DNA of 64,000 nucleotides. Source: Zygaena filipendulae (lineage: Eukaryota; Arthropoda; Insecta; Lepidoptera; Zygaenidae). The notes beneath the pieces were generated by a model that saw only the letters and a program-made list of their open reading frames with translations, was not told the origin of the DNA and made no database searches. A program made the translations under genes and the position numbers. Below are positions 20,535-30,385 of the stretch, one piece after another (within the stretch, counting starts at the first letter, position 1; every line of letters begins with the position of its first letter). Where the stretch lies: positions 7,948,501 to 8,012,500 of the forward strand of contig OU015663.1 of NCBI GenBank assembly GCA_907165275.2, given 5' to 3'.

Positions 20535-20720
20535 ATTAACACTTCAAGGGATTAATAAATAAATTATTTATTTATTTTTAGCTTTATTGCCTTATACAAG
20601 TTACTTTTTTTAGTAGTTTTTACAGTAATTTATACGTAAGGTTAGTATTTTATTTTATCTTTATTTTTTGTTATTAGTTTATGCAAAGACCGCCTTTAGC
20701 AGTGAAAAGCGAGGCGATAT
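20535..20720 (-). mobile_element. Non-LTR retrotransposon 3' end
   Basis: The minus strand ends in AATAAATAATTTATTTATTAAT-like A/T repeats (20545-20577) after a GCAATAAAGC signal. Upstream it has TAAAGGCGGTCTTTGCATAA, resembling the GCGGTCCTTGC phrase common before such tails. No coding part. Confidence 0.55.
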
Positions 20721-21896
20721 TCCTATATAACTAATTATACACATCTCTACAAATCATTTACAGACAATACGCTGTACCTAGGTACATTAGATATAATTAA
20801 ATAAAACGTATCTACTTTAGATAGTATGGTGTTTTAAAATAACAATACATATAATAACAAAAAGAAATGCTTTAGTTTATCCACGTTAATTGTATGTACC
20901 TACACTGAAATTTTTTGTTCATTTATTTATTTATGTAGATACTTATTATTTGTTGGCTAGAAACGGATGATTATATTCTCATTGCCAGACAACTTTTTTA
21001 TAAGTAGACTCATGACTCGAACATTTTCACACATTCGAATTTCGAAGGGTCATCATTAAGAATATGAAGGAAACTCGGACGGATCGGTCCGCCGCCGGCA
21101 AGGGCCCTATTACTCGCAACGTTTCAAATTCAGCGCCTGCAGCGTTCACCTAGAATTTCGCTGAATATACACAATTTGTGCAGACAAAGCGTTTGTGTGA
21201 TGAAAAAATTTTCCGCAATTTGGAAATTATTTCATTACCAAACCAGAGATGAAAGCTTTAGCTAATCTACGCTGGCCGTTTGAGCGCCTATTCAGCACAA
21301 ATAGACGCGAGTTAGTTCGTAACAACATCGGTTAACCGCTCTTTGCATACGCTCCCATAGCTTTATTTATCTCCACACGTGCACATATTGTGCCTCGGAA
21401 TGTCTGTCTGATTCAATTTTATTAATGGACTTGGACGTTTGCCCCACTGACTGTGAACGCTACCGTTCTATTTGTCGCTAGACGTAACTTCTACGAGGTG
21501 ATGTGATTGGGGAACTTTGTGTCTTTTTGGCTTGTATTAGAATTCTTTATTGTTTACGAAAAAGTTTCGTGTCCACCATAACAAATTGGCCGAATCCGGG
21601 CACTGCATTGAGTCAGAACATATACGAGTTGTCAACAAGGCCGACCCGCTTTCAAAGACGTTTACGATATTCTTTTAGACTAATTTACGTGATCGAAGTT
21701 TACGACCGCAATGAACACAGTTTGACGCTGAGTAGGCAGACTATAACCTGCCAAGATAAAGCAGTCTAATGAAATCGCAGTTGGCAGTCCTTATTTATCT
21801 TTTTTTTCTCATTTAATTATTACGTAAAAATGCTTATTTATATGGACAATTTATTTCCATTTCATCTCTAATCTTATTATCTCTGTCTTATTACAG
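20721..21896. other. Single-copy stretch before a candidate exon
   Basis: Includes a GC-rich segment with GGTCCGCCGCCGGCAAGGGC (21086-21130). An 88-codon frame (21503-21769) has no recognised motif. No repeat ends were seen, which is unusual for this window, so this stretch may be under constraint. Confidence 0.3.
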
Positions 21897-21958
21897 ATGA
21901 TCGTAAGCCAAGTTAAAGACGAGAAAAACTACGTGGTGTGATGGCCGCCGTTAATTCG
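21897..21958 (+). CDS. Candidate start exon, MAAVNS, with overlapping upstream ORF
   Basis: A 62-base segment bounded by a pyrimidine-rich acceptor (CTCTGTCTTATTACAG, ending 21896) and a consensus donor (TCG then GTAAGT at 21959). An ATG at 21941 in good context (G at -3, GCC next) opens Met-Ala-Ala-Val-Asn-Ser and stops exactly at the donor in phase 0. This looks like a 5' untranslated exon carrying the first six codons of a gene. A second ATG at 21897 starts a 14-codon upstream ORF whose TGA overlaps the main start as TGATG, an arrangement that can couple or repress translation. I could not find the next coding exon. The acceptor at 22063 would give a stop within three codons. The protein is unknown, and the whole exon may be chance. 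Confidence 0.33.
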
Positions 21959-22074
21959 GTAAGTCGACGATACAAGCTAAGCCTAAATAAGTAAACAAAC
22001 AGTAAATAGGTTTAATAGGCGACTAATTTATAAAATAAATCTATACTATAATATTTTTCACAGGTAGATTAAGC
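21959..22074. other. Putative intron start
   Basis: Begins GTAAGT. A strong acceptor (TATTTTTCACAG) ends at 22063. Otherwise featureless. Confidence 0.25.
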
Positions 22075-22163
22075 TTAGCCTGGAGCTACATAGGCTTTTT
22101 TTCATTAAAATCGGATGTCGAGAAAAAAACCTTTCACGCGGGTAAATCGCGGGGCACAGCAAG
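22075..22163 (+). mobile_element. Lep1-type Helitron, degraded 3' part
   Basis: The 3' end is a decayed hairpin (ACGCGGGTAAATCGCGG), followed by GGCACAGCAAG, with CTAG changed to CAAG. The upstream ATTAAAATCGG is a weak match to the family. Confidence 0.55.
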
Positions 22164-22660
22164 TATATAATAAGCATGTACTTGATCACTTCTAATTGGC
22201 ACCGATACAATAAGCCGCTTACAGCGCTAAGCATTTCCGTTGTAACCTATGATATTATAAATTTTACTGGAAGGTTGTAGCGGTGAAAGAGATCATTCGA
22301 AATATGTATGTATACTATAATAGTACTTATATTTTATCTTAAAGCTATTCTGCTACAGTTTCACCTGCACATATCTCGGGACATAAGTATTTCACAGATT
22401 CCGATTCGTTAACTTTAATATGGTTTCTAAACAATTTATGCTCGTCACAATGTATATGGTGAAGTGGAACTGATGATGATGTACCAGGAGAACTCCTCAA
22501 CAATTAGGTAACGTCCCTGCGTCGGGAAAACCAATATTTTGTAAAAGGTGATGAGCAGTTGACATTAGGCTATTGCAACTTACAGAAATTACGAACTAAG
22601 TCACTTAAAAGCGAGAAATAAACAAAATTTTAACAAAAAAATTAAAACTGACTTCCAAAA
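22164..22660. other. No recognisable feature
   Basis: AT-rich single-copy-looking DNA. Confidence 0.35.
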
Positions 22661-22998
22661 ACACACAACTAAAAATCTAAAAATAACAACATACCGATTT
22701 AATCCAAAAGACAGAAGAACACATGTAATATTATTATTGGTTTGTGCTACCACTAATCGGTATGAAGTCGGTGACAAGCCAAATATGGAGGGGGTAGATG
22801 GGCTAAGCCGACTCCCGCCACCAGCTCTTCGTGAGCAGGATAACCCAAGTGGGCAAACACCAGCGGGCTTGTCACCGAATTCAAACCGATTAGTGGTAGA
22901 ACAAACCAATAATAATATTACGTGTGTTTTTGTCTTTTGGATTAAATCGGTATGTTGTTATTTTTAGCTTTTTTTTTTAGATTTTAAGTTTTGTGTTT
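22661..22998. mobile_element. MITE family C copy 1, long inverted arms
   Basis: Two arms of about 120-130 bases (22661-22780 and 22866-22998) are near-complements. They share AAATAACAACATACCGATTT, AATCCAAAAGACA, TAATATTATTATTGGTTTGT, CTACCACTAATCGGT and TCGGTGACAAGCC, differing by a few bases and small gaps. The 85-base loop is GC-rich (GGGCTAAGCCGACTCCCGCC). The opposite-strand ORFs across it are by-products of the palindrome. A partial relative is at 62526. Confidence 0.9.
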
Positions 22999-24235
22999 TT
23001 TAGTATGTCCTCAACATACTGATAGCTTTTTCAAAATGTTCTATTCTTAAATGAACTTAAATAGAAAGCTGTGAAAGATAACACATTAAAATACTTGAAG
23101 AAGTTTTAAATATAGTAGGTAATTATGTATATTATATTTGGAGCTGAATTTTATCGCGCTAGCTTGACACTAGATTGCTTCTCGGACTACGTTTTTGTTA
23201 TTTCTGCTATAAGGCTTCTTCACGAGCAAAAGTCTCGTTTAGAGCTTAACAGCAGGTCATTTAGGTAGTAACTGCGAGTTGGCTCATCACCGCCTCTCGC
23301 AGGTATAAAGTGACCAAATAATCAAGAGCCGTCCATTTTTCTGTATTGTGTCTGTTTTAATCCAGTGTTACTAGAGTGAGGAGAGGCAGGGTGTGTCAAA
23401 TTAAAATGGCAACGGGAAACGGCACTGGCGGGCGCTGGTCGTTTTGCCATGGACGCCTTCCAAATCACATCGTATTTGAATACCGACTGCAATATAGCAA
23501 TAGTTAATGAATTTTATCGATTCCCATTCAGAATATTGGCTTCGCAAAAGGCCTTTGATATGTGTCATCAGCGTGCTCTACAGAATATTAAATCAATACG
23601 AAGACATAAAAGCGCATCGTTACAAACGAGATATTATGAGTGGGTAATTCTATTCCTATTCAACAACTTCAAAGTCAAATTAATATTCATCAACGACTAT
23701 CATTTTTGGTAAATGGTACGTTGCATCTCTACTAATCAGTAGGTACGTAGATTTTAATATATATACGTTCCAATTCCTGTGCTTGATCCACGTTCCTATT
23801 GTAATTTATTGGATCAGTTTTCAGTCGGAGTGTGCACGTTTATGAGTCGCTTAATCTTTCGGAATGTATTGAACTAAAGACATGAACTGGGGCACTAAAA
23901 ATCCTGGCACACTTGCTATGTTTATCGCGATATCGCAGCTTCTACTTAATGCATGATATCGTAGCAGTGTCGTGGGTCAAAAATGATTAAATAGTCATAC
24001 ACGTAAGATATACGATATACGTTTCCTGACGTGAATACCTACATAAATACTTTAAAAACATTAAAATCTATCAAAATTAAAAAATCAACGACATCTATAT
24101 ATTTCATTTTAAGAAAAATATTCTAGTTTAAAAAGCAATTAAATATTAGGGGTGAAATGCCGCTTAGACAATAGTTTCGGGTGAAAGAGCTATAATAGTT
24201 ATTTATAAACATCTATATATTCATATAAAATGGTT
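22999..24235. other. Single-copy stretch with two short ORFs
   Basis: An ATG at 23406 (TTAAAATGG context) opens 33 codons rich in Gly, and an overlapping 87-codon frame begins at 23449. A TATAAAG lies about 100 bases upstream at 23305. Neither product is recognised and no splice donor is convincing. Confidence 0.25.
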
Positions 24236-24239
24236 AACT

Positions 24240-24312
24240 GTTAGAGAATGCCGCAATGCATTTGCATTAAGTTCGCCATTTACAAAAAGAATAAATAAAT
24301 AAATAAAATCTA
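24240..24312 (+). mobile_element. Non-LTR retrotransposon 3' end
   Basis: TTAGAGAATGCCGCAATGCA, then TTTGCATTAAGTTCGCCATT and a tail of AATA units (24290-24308). The fragment at 31480 (minus) shares CGGACTTAATGCCATTGTGG and GCATTCTCTGCCAG, so both derive from one LINE family. Confidence 0.75.
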
Positions 24313-24959
24313 AAGTACTGACTGACTGGTTTACTTATTGATTTATGAACCCAAAGCTTAAACTACTGCAGGTTGTACCTATTGAAAATCAATGGTTGTA
24401 CCTAGTAATTTGAAATTTGACACAAAACCTCCTTTTGTATTGGAGGGTTTTTAAAAAAGAGGAGTGAAGTTTTGATTGGAAATGTAGCTTAAACGTAATT
24501 ATTATTGTATTATGTAGGTACCTATTTTAAAATACAGTCACGATATTCGATAATCAGTACCTTTGCGAGTTTTCTTTCAACAAAAGTAGTATATTTCAGG
24601 ATTTTGGTAATTCAACCCCTATGGTGAAAAGGGTGAAATGCGGGTGGAACTACTAGGTACCTATATATATTTATATTTATATACACATCTACATCTATAT
24701 ATATATACAGATATAGTATCACAGATACCTAGGATTTCCCTTACCCTGCAGAGATGGTACGTGACTTTATTGACTAATTGGTAACATTGGAATCGCTACA
24801 GATTATAATTATATCAAAGCTCAATAACAATGCTATCGATTCCTAGAGTCGTATTTAATGTGCAGAGCAATAGAGATGTAGAAACAGTGATAATAATCTG
24901 TTGTTGGTATTAAATTTAATTCATTAGGATTGAAAATAACAGGCACCTGCATAACCGTA
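24313..24959. other. No recognisable feature
   Basis: AT-rich. A TATATA-rich stretch at 24662-24716 is low-complexity. Confidence 0.35.
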
Positions 24960-24992
24960 TCAGCAATAGCAATATCATATTGCTATTGCTGA
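24960..24992. repeat. Perfect 33-base palindrome
   Basis: TCAGCAATAGCAATAT, one central C, then its exact complement. The 16-base arms without a loop favour a DNA cruciform over an RNA hairpin. It is not part of any repeat family seen in the window. Confidence 0.9.
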
Positions 24993-25330
24993 CCCTACGT
25001 AAATGCAATTACGCCTTTAGGCCTTGAACACGTACTGGATCATGATAGATCATGGTTACATTTATATGCTTCGATTTGTGTTGCGTGAGTAAAAATTAAC
25101 TTGTGGCGAAATGTATCACGGTGCATAATCAATACATTAAAAAAATATGTTTTCGCGGTATTCGTGTAGATACAGGAATTTATTTATGATATTTTTTTTT
25201 AAATCAGTAGCACAGTGCTGGCACATTATTATGCAACGATAAGTTAAAAATCGTGATTATTTTTCCAATATGACTCGCTTCTATGTGACAATTCAGTCCT
25301 GCACAAAAACTGCAGTTAGTACCTAATCCC
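24993..25330. other. No recognisable feature
   Basis: AT-rich single-copy-looking DNA. Confidence 0.35.
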
Positions 25331-25440
25331 AAGCTTATACCTATCTTATCTTATCTTATCTTAGAAAATGGGGTGGGCAAGCAAAGCCTCGGCACCTCGA
25401 CCCTTGGGATCTTTTGTACCAAAGCTTATACCTAACTTAT
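25331..25440 (-). mobile_element. 5'-truncated retroposon with 19-base target duplication
   Basis: AAGCTTATACCTATCTTAT (25331-25349) and AAGCTTATACCTAACTTAT (25422-25440) are direct repeats differing at one base. Between them the minus strand reads AAAAGATCCCAAGGGTCGAG, GTGCCGAGGCTTTGC and a tail of TAAGA units. This is a very short LINE 3' end with a simple-repeat tail, flanked by the target duplication that target-primed reverse transcription leaves. Confidence 0.7.
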
Positions 25441-25444
25441 ATAA

Positions 25445-25677
25445 CTAACTGTTCCCCGCGGTATCACCAGCGGTAATTTCGGAGTTCCCGCTGAAATTTC
25501 GGGATAAAAGTACCCTATATCATATGTAGATATACCTACCTACCCTTGACAACGTGTAGGTAGGTATACACTATACAAAATTTAATTATATCATTTAATT
25601 TTATTATGATCAGTCCAGCCGTTCACGCGTGATGCCGGCCGTGACCAAGGGAAATAGGGCTTCATTTTTATAATAGA
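25445..25677 (-). mobile_element. Lep1-type Helitron, chimeric middle
   Basis: The 3' end is CTAA at 25445 (a permitted CTRR) with a weak hairpin. The first half is the standard TTTCGGAGTTCCCGC and TTGACAACGTG type, interrupted by TAGGTAGGTATA expansions. The second half (CCAGCCGTTCACGCGTGATG, CCGTGACCAAGGGAAATAGG) is that of the subfamily at 48948. It ends where the next copy's CTAG begins. Confidence 0.75.
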
Positions 25678-25885
25678 CTAGCTGTGCCCCGCGGTTTCAC
25701 CCGCGGTAGTTTCGGAATTCCCACAGAAACTATTTTTTTTTCTAAAATAAAAGTAACCTTAGTTAAGTAATCCTTTTAACATCAGTTATCTGCCAGTGAA
25801 AGTTCCGTTAAAATCGGCCCAGCTGTGTCAGAGATTAGCCGGAACAAACAGACAGCCAGACAGACCAAAATTTAAGAAAAAATAA
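25678..25885 (-). mobile_element. Lep1-type Helitron, CATCAG-TATCTGCCAGTGAAAG subfamily
   Basis: CTAG at 25678 and hairpin GCCCCGCGGTTTCACCCGCG, then AACATCAGTTATCTGCCAGT, AAAATCGGCCCAGCTGTGTC and GATTAGCCGGAACAAACAGA with a CAGACAGAC run. It abuts the preceding copy exactly. Confidence 0.85.
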
Positions 25886-26027
25886 TTACAATAAAGAATT
25901 ACAGACACTAATTTTAATTATCGGTACAAAGTACAAAATATATGCTTAATAATCGCCATGCGCGAAGAGGTTTTTAGTTTGCTGTTATCAGTGGTTCTGA
26001 ACTTTTGAAGGGAAGCAGGGATTAGCT
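25886..26027. other. No recognisable feature
   Basis: Short AT-rich stretch. Confidence 0.3.
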
Positions 26028-26082
26028 CTTGTGTGAAAAATTTTAATGAGACTAAAATCGCGAAAAGATCACATCTTTTTGT
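26028..26082 (+). repeat. Direct repeat, left copy
   Basis: TAGCTCTTGTGTGAAAAATT, then TTAATGAGACTAAAATCGCG. It recurs at 26268-26320 with a few changes, so the palindrome between lies within a local duplication of about 240-base period. Confidence 0.75.
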
Positions 26083-26110
26083 TTTTTATCAAATTGAAAA
26101 TTCACATAAT

Positions 26111-26226
26111 AGATGGCCAATCAACCCGGTCCAAACCCGGTGTTTAGGGTCTAAACCCGATAAACGCCCGTAAACGCCTAGATTTTCATCGGGTTTAAAC
26201 CCAAGCACCGAGTTGATTGCCCATCT
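26111..26226. mobile_element. Short palindromic MITE-like element
   Basis: Terminal inverted repeats AGATGGCCAATCAACCCGGT (26111-26130) and its near-complement at 26207-26226 (18 of 20). Inner arms CTAAACCCGAT and ATCGGGTTTAA also pair. The 116-base unit is flanked by AT-rich TA. No family is known to me. Confidence 0.7.
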
Positions 26227-26267
26227 ATACATACGATAGATGACTATTCATTAGTTATGAACACAAG

Positions 26268-26320
26268 TAGCTTTTGTGTGAAAACTTGAATGAGACTCTA
26301 AAATCGTGAATAAATCACTT
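26268..26320 (+). repeat. Direct repeat, right copy
   Basis: TAGCTTTTGTGTGAAAACTT, then GAATGAGACTCTAAAATCGT. Partner of 26028-26082. Confidence 0.75.
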
Positions 26321-27214
26321 TCCCCTTTTTCCGAGTAAAAAATACATCTGCCCCGACGATTCAAACTCATAAAATCATTTTAACGCTAATGTATCAGTAC
26401 ACACAAGATAGAACAACTTTCTTTTCCTTTGAGGATATTTTTGCTCGTATTCGGCAACTGTACAAATATTTTATGAAGCTTTTAAAATTCCTGCTAAGTG
26501 CACAAAAGAAAACCTCCGTCGAAATAACGAAATGAATGAGAGGGTTTCTAATATTCTAGTGCTATAGCTGGCAGCGAGGCCCTTTTGTAACGGGCCGTAA
26601 AGGGTATTCTAGGCCTGAAGTGGACTCCGCCGGAAATTTAATTTGACTGAGGGCCCTTTGTTACGAGAAATTTTGTCCTTAGATAAATGCTGGTATTAGC
26701 AGACGTAAGAACGAACAAGTATTTCAATTTAATTTGAGATACGAAAAGCAAAAGGTTATTGTTTTTCAGCCAATTGCTCTTGCTTAGGCTATGTCATTTT
26801 AGCGCTTGATATTTTATACGCTACACAGATAGGTATTATAATATAAAAAAAAATACAGCAACACTTGTCAGCTTCGCATAGTAATAGCGTACCGTTTTAT
26901 ACAAGTAGCTCCCTAGACCCCAAGGCAACGATCAAAATGACTACAAACACGCAAAGGGCCGTCGGAATTCGTATATATGGGCCTTTATGTTGTGAGCCAA
27001 AAACCTTTAGTTAAAGAGGGAAAATGTAGGGTTTTTATCGTGACCACATCTCCGTGACGCTGCTCTACAGTAACAGTGACCGCCGGATGACCCGACCACT
27101 ATACTGGTATTTTGTTACCAAAAATACCGCTTACTCGCCATTCCATGCGCCTAAAATAGCTCTACTTGTGTTCCGAAAATTGTTTCTGATCGCTTGCATT
27201 TTCACTTGAGAAAC
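26321..27214. other. No recognisable gene; GGGCCC words
   Basis: Bases 26575-26665 contain GCGAGGCCCTTTTGTAACGG and later GAGGGCCCTTTGTTACGAG, a diverged pair of about 19 bases. Otherwise single-copy-looking. Confidence 0.35.
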
Positions 27215-27272
27215 AAAAATATATCATATTACATATATTCGTGTAGGTAACGATATAATATGATATATTTTT
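27215..27272. repeat. Hairpin with 17-base perfect arms
   Basis: AAAAATATATCATATTA (27215-27231) and its exact complement (27256-27272), with a 24-base spacer. It is AT-only, so some chance contribution is possible. Confidence 0.7.
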
Positions 27273-27761
27273 GATGAACGGTGATGTAGTACGAGAAATT
27301 TTCATTTAAAAGATCTTTAATGTTTATAAATGGGTCATGCGTCATGTTTTCTATTAATTATTATAGCAATATTATGGTAGATATAGGTACGTCTAACATT
27401 GCACTGGAGTCTGGACGATTTCGTCCAGTGCAATGGGAAAGTTTGTTTTATTTCTTACTCACTAAAAAACCTAGAAAACCTAAACAATCATTTTAAAATA
27501 CGTACTCATCACAAAAATAAAAACGCTAATGACATCGAATCACTCACAGTAAAATTCCAAAATATACGTAAAATAAAACTCCAATATTCTAAACAAATGG
27601 TTGGAATAACTTGGATAGAAACATTCTTTTAATATTTTTTATGAAATATTATGGCTTAACTTATGTAAATAAGCGATGGAGTATAATCGATGGTAGTTAG
27701 GTAGGTTAACAGAAATTCATTCGAAATAAGAATATTTTTTTAAATTGTTTAATTTTTATTA
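27273..27761. other. No recognisable gene
   Basis: A 77-codon TTG-start frame (27399-27632) contains a short inverted GCACTGGA/TCCAGTGC pair (27402-27432). No support for a gene. Confidence 0.35.
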
Positions 27762-28110
27762 TCCTTAATATAAATGCGACTTTGAGTTTATTTGTTTGTT
27801 TATTACGCCTTCATGCCTTAACTACTTAACTGATAATCGTAAAATTTTGCATATACGTTGTCAGGGGTACCTACGGAAAAATACATACTTATAAGGTACC
27901 TACTTATATTCCGGGGAATTCTAAACGCGAACGATACCGGGAGAAACGTACCTCTGACAACATATTATATGCGTTTCATAATGATAATTTAAATTGTATG
28001 GGTATGTGCGAAATATGCGAATAAGAGTTTTGTTTTTATTTGTTAAACTTATAATCCTTAACTACTCAACCGATTTGTCAAGGTAAAAGGACACAGGGCA
28101 CCTTTCATCC
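27762..28110 (+). mobile_element. Lep1-type Helitron, rearranged
   Basis: The TC end is at 27762 (TCCTTAATATAAATGCGACT). Then ACGCCTTCATGCCTTAACTA, TGCATATACGTTGTCAGGGG and GGGGAATTCTAAACGCG follow, but instead of a hairpin there is a segment reading the family on the other strand (CCTCTGACAAC). A second 5' half then starts at about 28010 (TTGTTAAACTTATAATCCTT). Nested or recombined copies are likely. Confidence 0.6.
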
Positions 28111-29266
28111 AGATAAAAATACTGTTCCCGAATAATAGATTTACAAAATATACTTTAACGTTATCAGTTAATACCATACATAAATACCTACCTGGCCAAA
28201 CTTCGGGTCTCTCTATAAGAATATTTATAATAAGCTGACCTCGTCCACTCATTTTATTTTGAATATTTTCGATGTAGATTTTAAACCTGTAAATAATAAC
28301 ACTTTTGTTATAGATATAGACAACAGTCTACAGAGCATCTCCTACTTTAAGCTTTCAAATAACACATTTAAGTAATTCAATGTGAAGTCGGTGGTAAGCT
28401 TAGTAACATACAATACCTATACCTATTCCGTGTGCTTGGATGACTTGGATATTCGCCCGTGCCTAACGTCGAGCAGTCTCGTCGTGGGAATGAAAAGTAA
28501 ATAAACATATTTATCATTGTAACATCTGCAGGCAAACGAAATGGTAGAAACTGCGCCAACGCTGCCACAGCTGTTGCGGGAATTAAAGTAGGCCAGTAGA
28601 GTTATGATCTGGATGGTACAAAAGTTATAATAATAATATTTTTTTTTGCAACAGGAGTGGACATCCTTAATCCAAATGTTCACCCACCGCAAGTTTTCAA
28701 TGCACCCCTTGCTCGGACCAAGATGTTTTGTCGAGGAAAAAAGGAAAAAAAAATAGGATGAATAGAATAAATACTACTTACCTACATTAATTAACACATA
28801 GCACACCTGCAGTCGGATATAACTACACTTTACAGCTCTAGTTCGGTCGTTGCCTGCATACAACAAAACTTATTTATCTAGGGATATCTATCTATTATCC
28901 AATATTGAATATACCAATGGAAATCATGTCAATATGTCCTGCCCCACGGACATAATGAAGGATTTATGCTGATACAGCGACCGATTGGCCCTCACGCAGT
29001 ACAGCCTTCTTTCTCCTTAACAAAATTTGTAAAAATATTTTTTGAAACATTTATTTTTTCTTGTACTTTGTTGATGGGGACCAACAGGTAAACCCTTTAT
29101 TTTTATTTCTTCTGCTTACAACCTATATTACAGAACACTTAAAAGATATAAAAATTTTTACACAAAATAAAAACTACGCGCACAGGTACAGGTACTGCGA
29201 AGAAACGACGCAATGCCGTAGGTACCCAAGAAGTTCGGACGAGTTGGCGGGTAAAAACCATAGCAC
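28111..29266. other. No firm gene
   Basis: GC-richer segment 28420-28590 is open in two minus-strand frames. No domain was recognised and opposing frames make coding uncertain. Otherwise AT-rich. Confidence 0.3.
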
Positions 29267-29536
29267 CTAGGGGACGTCCATTAATCACGTGATGTTTTTT
29301 TAGCTACTTTTTAACCCCCTCCCGCCTCCTGGTGATGTGTGCTGAGGTTTTAGAATACCGCCAAAAAATCACATGTAGGTACTTTTTTTAGTAAGTACAA
29401 AATATATTGAAATTTTCAAAATATCATCATTAAATTCAGGTATAATCTGATTTTATGGATAAAAACTTTATGGACATTGTCCTTGGAACACGGGTTAGAG
29501 CCTCAGCCCTCACGTGATTAATGGGCGCCCCCCTAG
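29267..29536. mobile_element. MITE with GTCCATTAATCACGTGA ends
   Basis: The left end CTAGGGGACGTCCATTAATC-ACGTGA and right end TCACGTGATTAATGGGCGCC-CCCCTAG are inverted over about 25 bases. Inside, TTTTTAACCCCCTCCCGCCTCC matches the pyrimidine-rich interior I associate with a widespread invertebrate repeat whose ends begin GGGGCCGTCCAT. No coding content. Each end carries a CACGTG E-box. Confidence 0.75.
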
Positions 29537-29716
29537 CACGCGTGGGCTGTTGCAGAGCACCGGCCCGTTGCCATTTTGTGTATCATAAGCAAGCAATTAT
29601 TCTTTTTATATCTTACCTTTATGGTTTAAATCAAACCTATTCACAACACACACTTGCTTACCTTCCTTACCTTAATATTTGAGCTTGTATCGTAGGTACC
29701 AAGATAATTTCTTTGT

Positions 29717-30088
29717 TTACATAATATTATAGCATATGCAATTAAGCAGAACTACTTGATTTATCAGACAAAGTTCACCCCCATTGTAAACCTCTTGATT
29801 TACGGAGCAACACGATCGTCCTTTTCTAAACTCATTTGCGAAATTGTTACGCTGCCCCGAGAAATATACCTAAACTCCACTAACAAAGTGAAGTGATGAT
29901 TGGTGATGATGTCCGACTAATAGATATATCTTCATTTTACTTCGGCATGCTATTGGTATGCATAAATTGTACAATCGGTGCTGATAGCTACGACATGCAC
30001 GCGGTAATACATACAAATAGATACGTACCTTTATGAAGACACTCGAGTCACGTTTGCGTGCGGCACGGAACGGCCCGCTTGCCACCAT
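29717..30088 (-). CDS. Candidate two-exon small gene (weak)
   Basis: Exon 1 (30088-30029) is a GC-rich 20-codon run starting at ATG after an in-frame stop (MVASGPFRAARKRDSSVFIK) and ending exactly at a good donor, AAG then GTACGT, phase 0. Splicing to the AG at 29871-29870 (GTGGAGTTTAG, 159-base intron) keeps phase and stays open for 50 more codons to TAA at 29719-29717, with Cys-Cys, Leu-Cys and Cys-Ile-Cys. The acceptor's pyrimidine tract is poor, the ATG has T at -3, and the product matches nothing I know. The intron may be much longer with the true second exon elsewhere, or exon 1 may be chance. Confidence 0.2.
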
Positions 30089-30385
30089 TAATAATGTATG
30101 CTAGGTGTTCCATCAAAGTACCTGTTACCCTGCCGTAACATGACGTAAAAGGGTGTCAAACCTTCGCGCTTTGCTCAAGTTTAATAATACGAGTGCCTCT
30201 ATCTTTGCTGAATTATAAATAATATTCTTGAACAACGAAAAAATTAAGCACCAAGTTACTTAGCAAAATTAAAGAACAACTTTTATTAATTGAGAAGTAG
30301 CTACTGAATAAGCAATTCCAAATTGAAAATATGTCCATAACGCTTTTATTACTCTTAACATTTTCAAACTAAAGAAGTAATATGC
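30089..30385. other. Possible upstream region of the minus-strand candidate
   Basis: Contains TTACGTCAT on the minus strand and GC-rich spots near 30150. No TATA box is at a proper distance. Nothing firm. Confidence 0.25.

Noticed and set aside
22601..22967. Overlapping ORFs of 102 (-) and 76 (+) codons
   Set aside because: They are mirror readings of the arms of MITE C.
25678..25700. Helitron hairpin as an intrinsic terminator
   Set aside because: A GC stem followed by T-rich DNA looks like a bacterial terminator, but it is the 3' hairpin of a eukaryotic Helitron family repeated dozens of times.
28377..28692. Minus-strand coding region
   Set aside because: Two frames are open over the same GC-richer patch and neither shows a domain or good splice sites.
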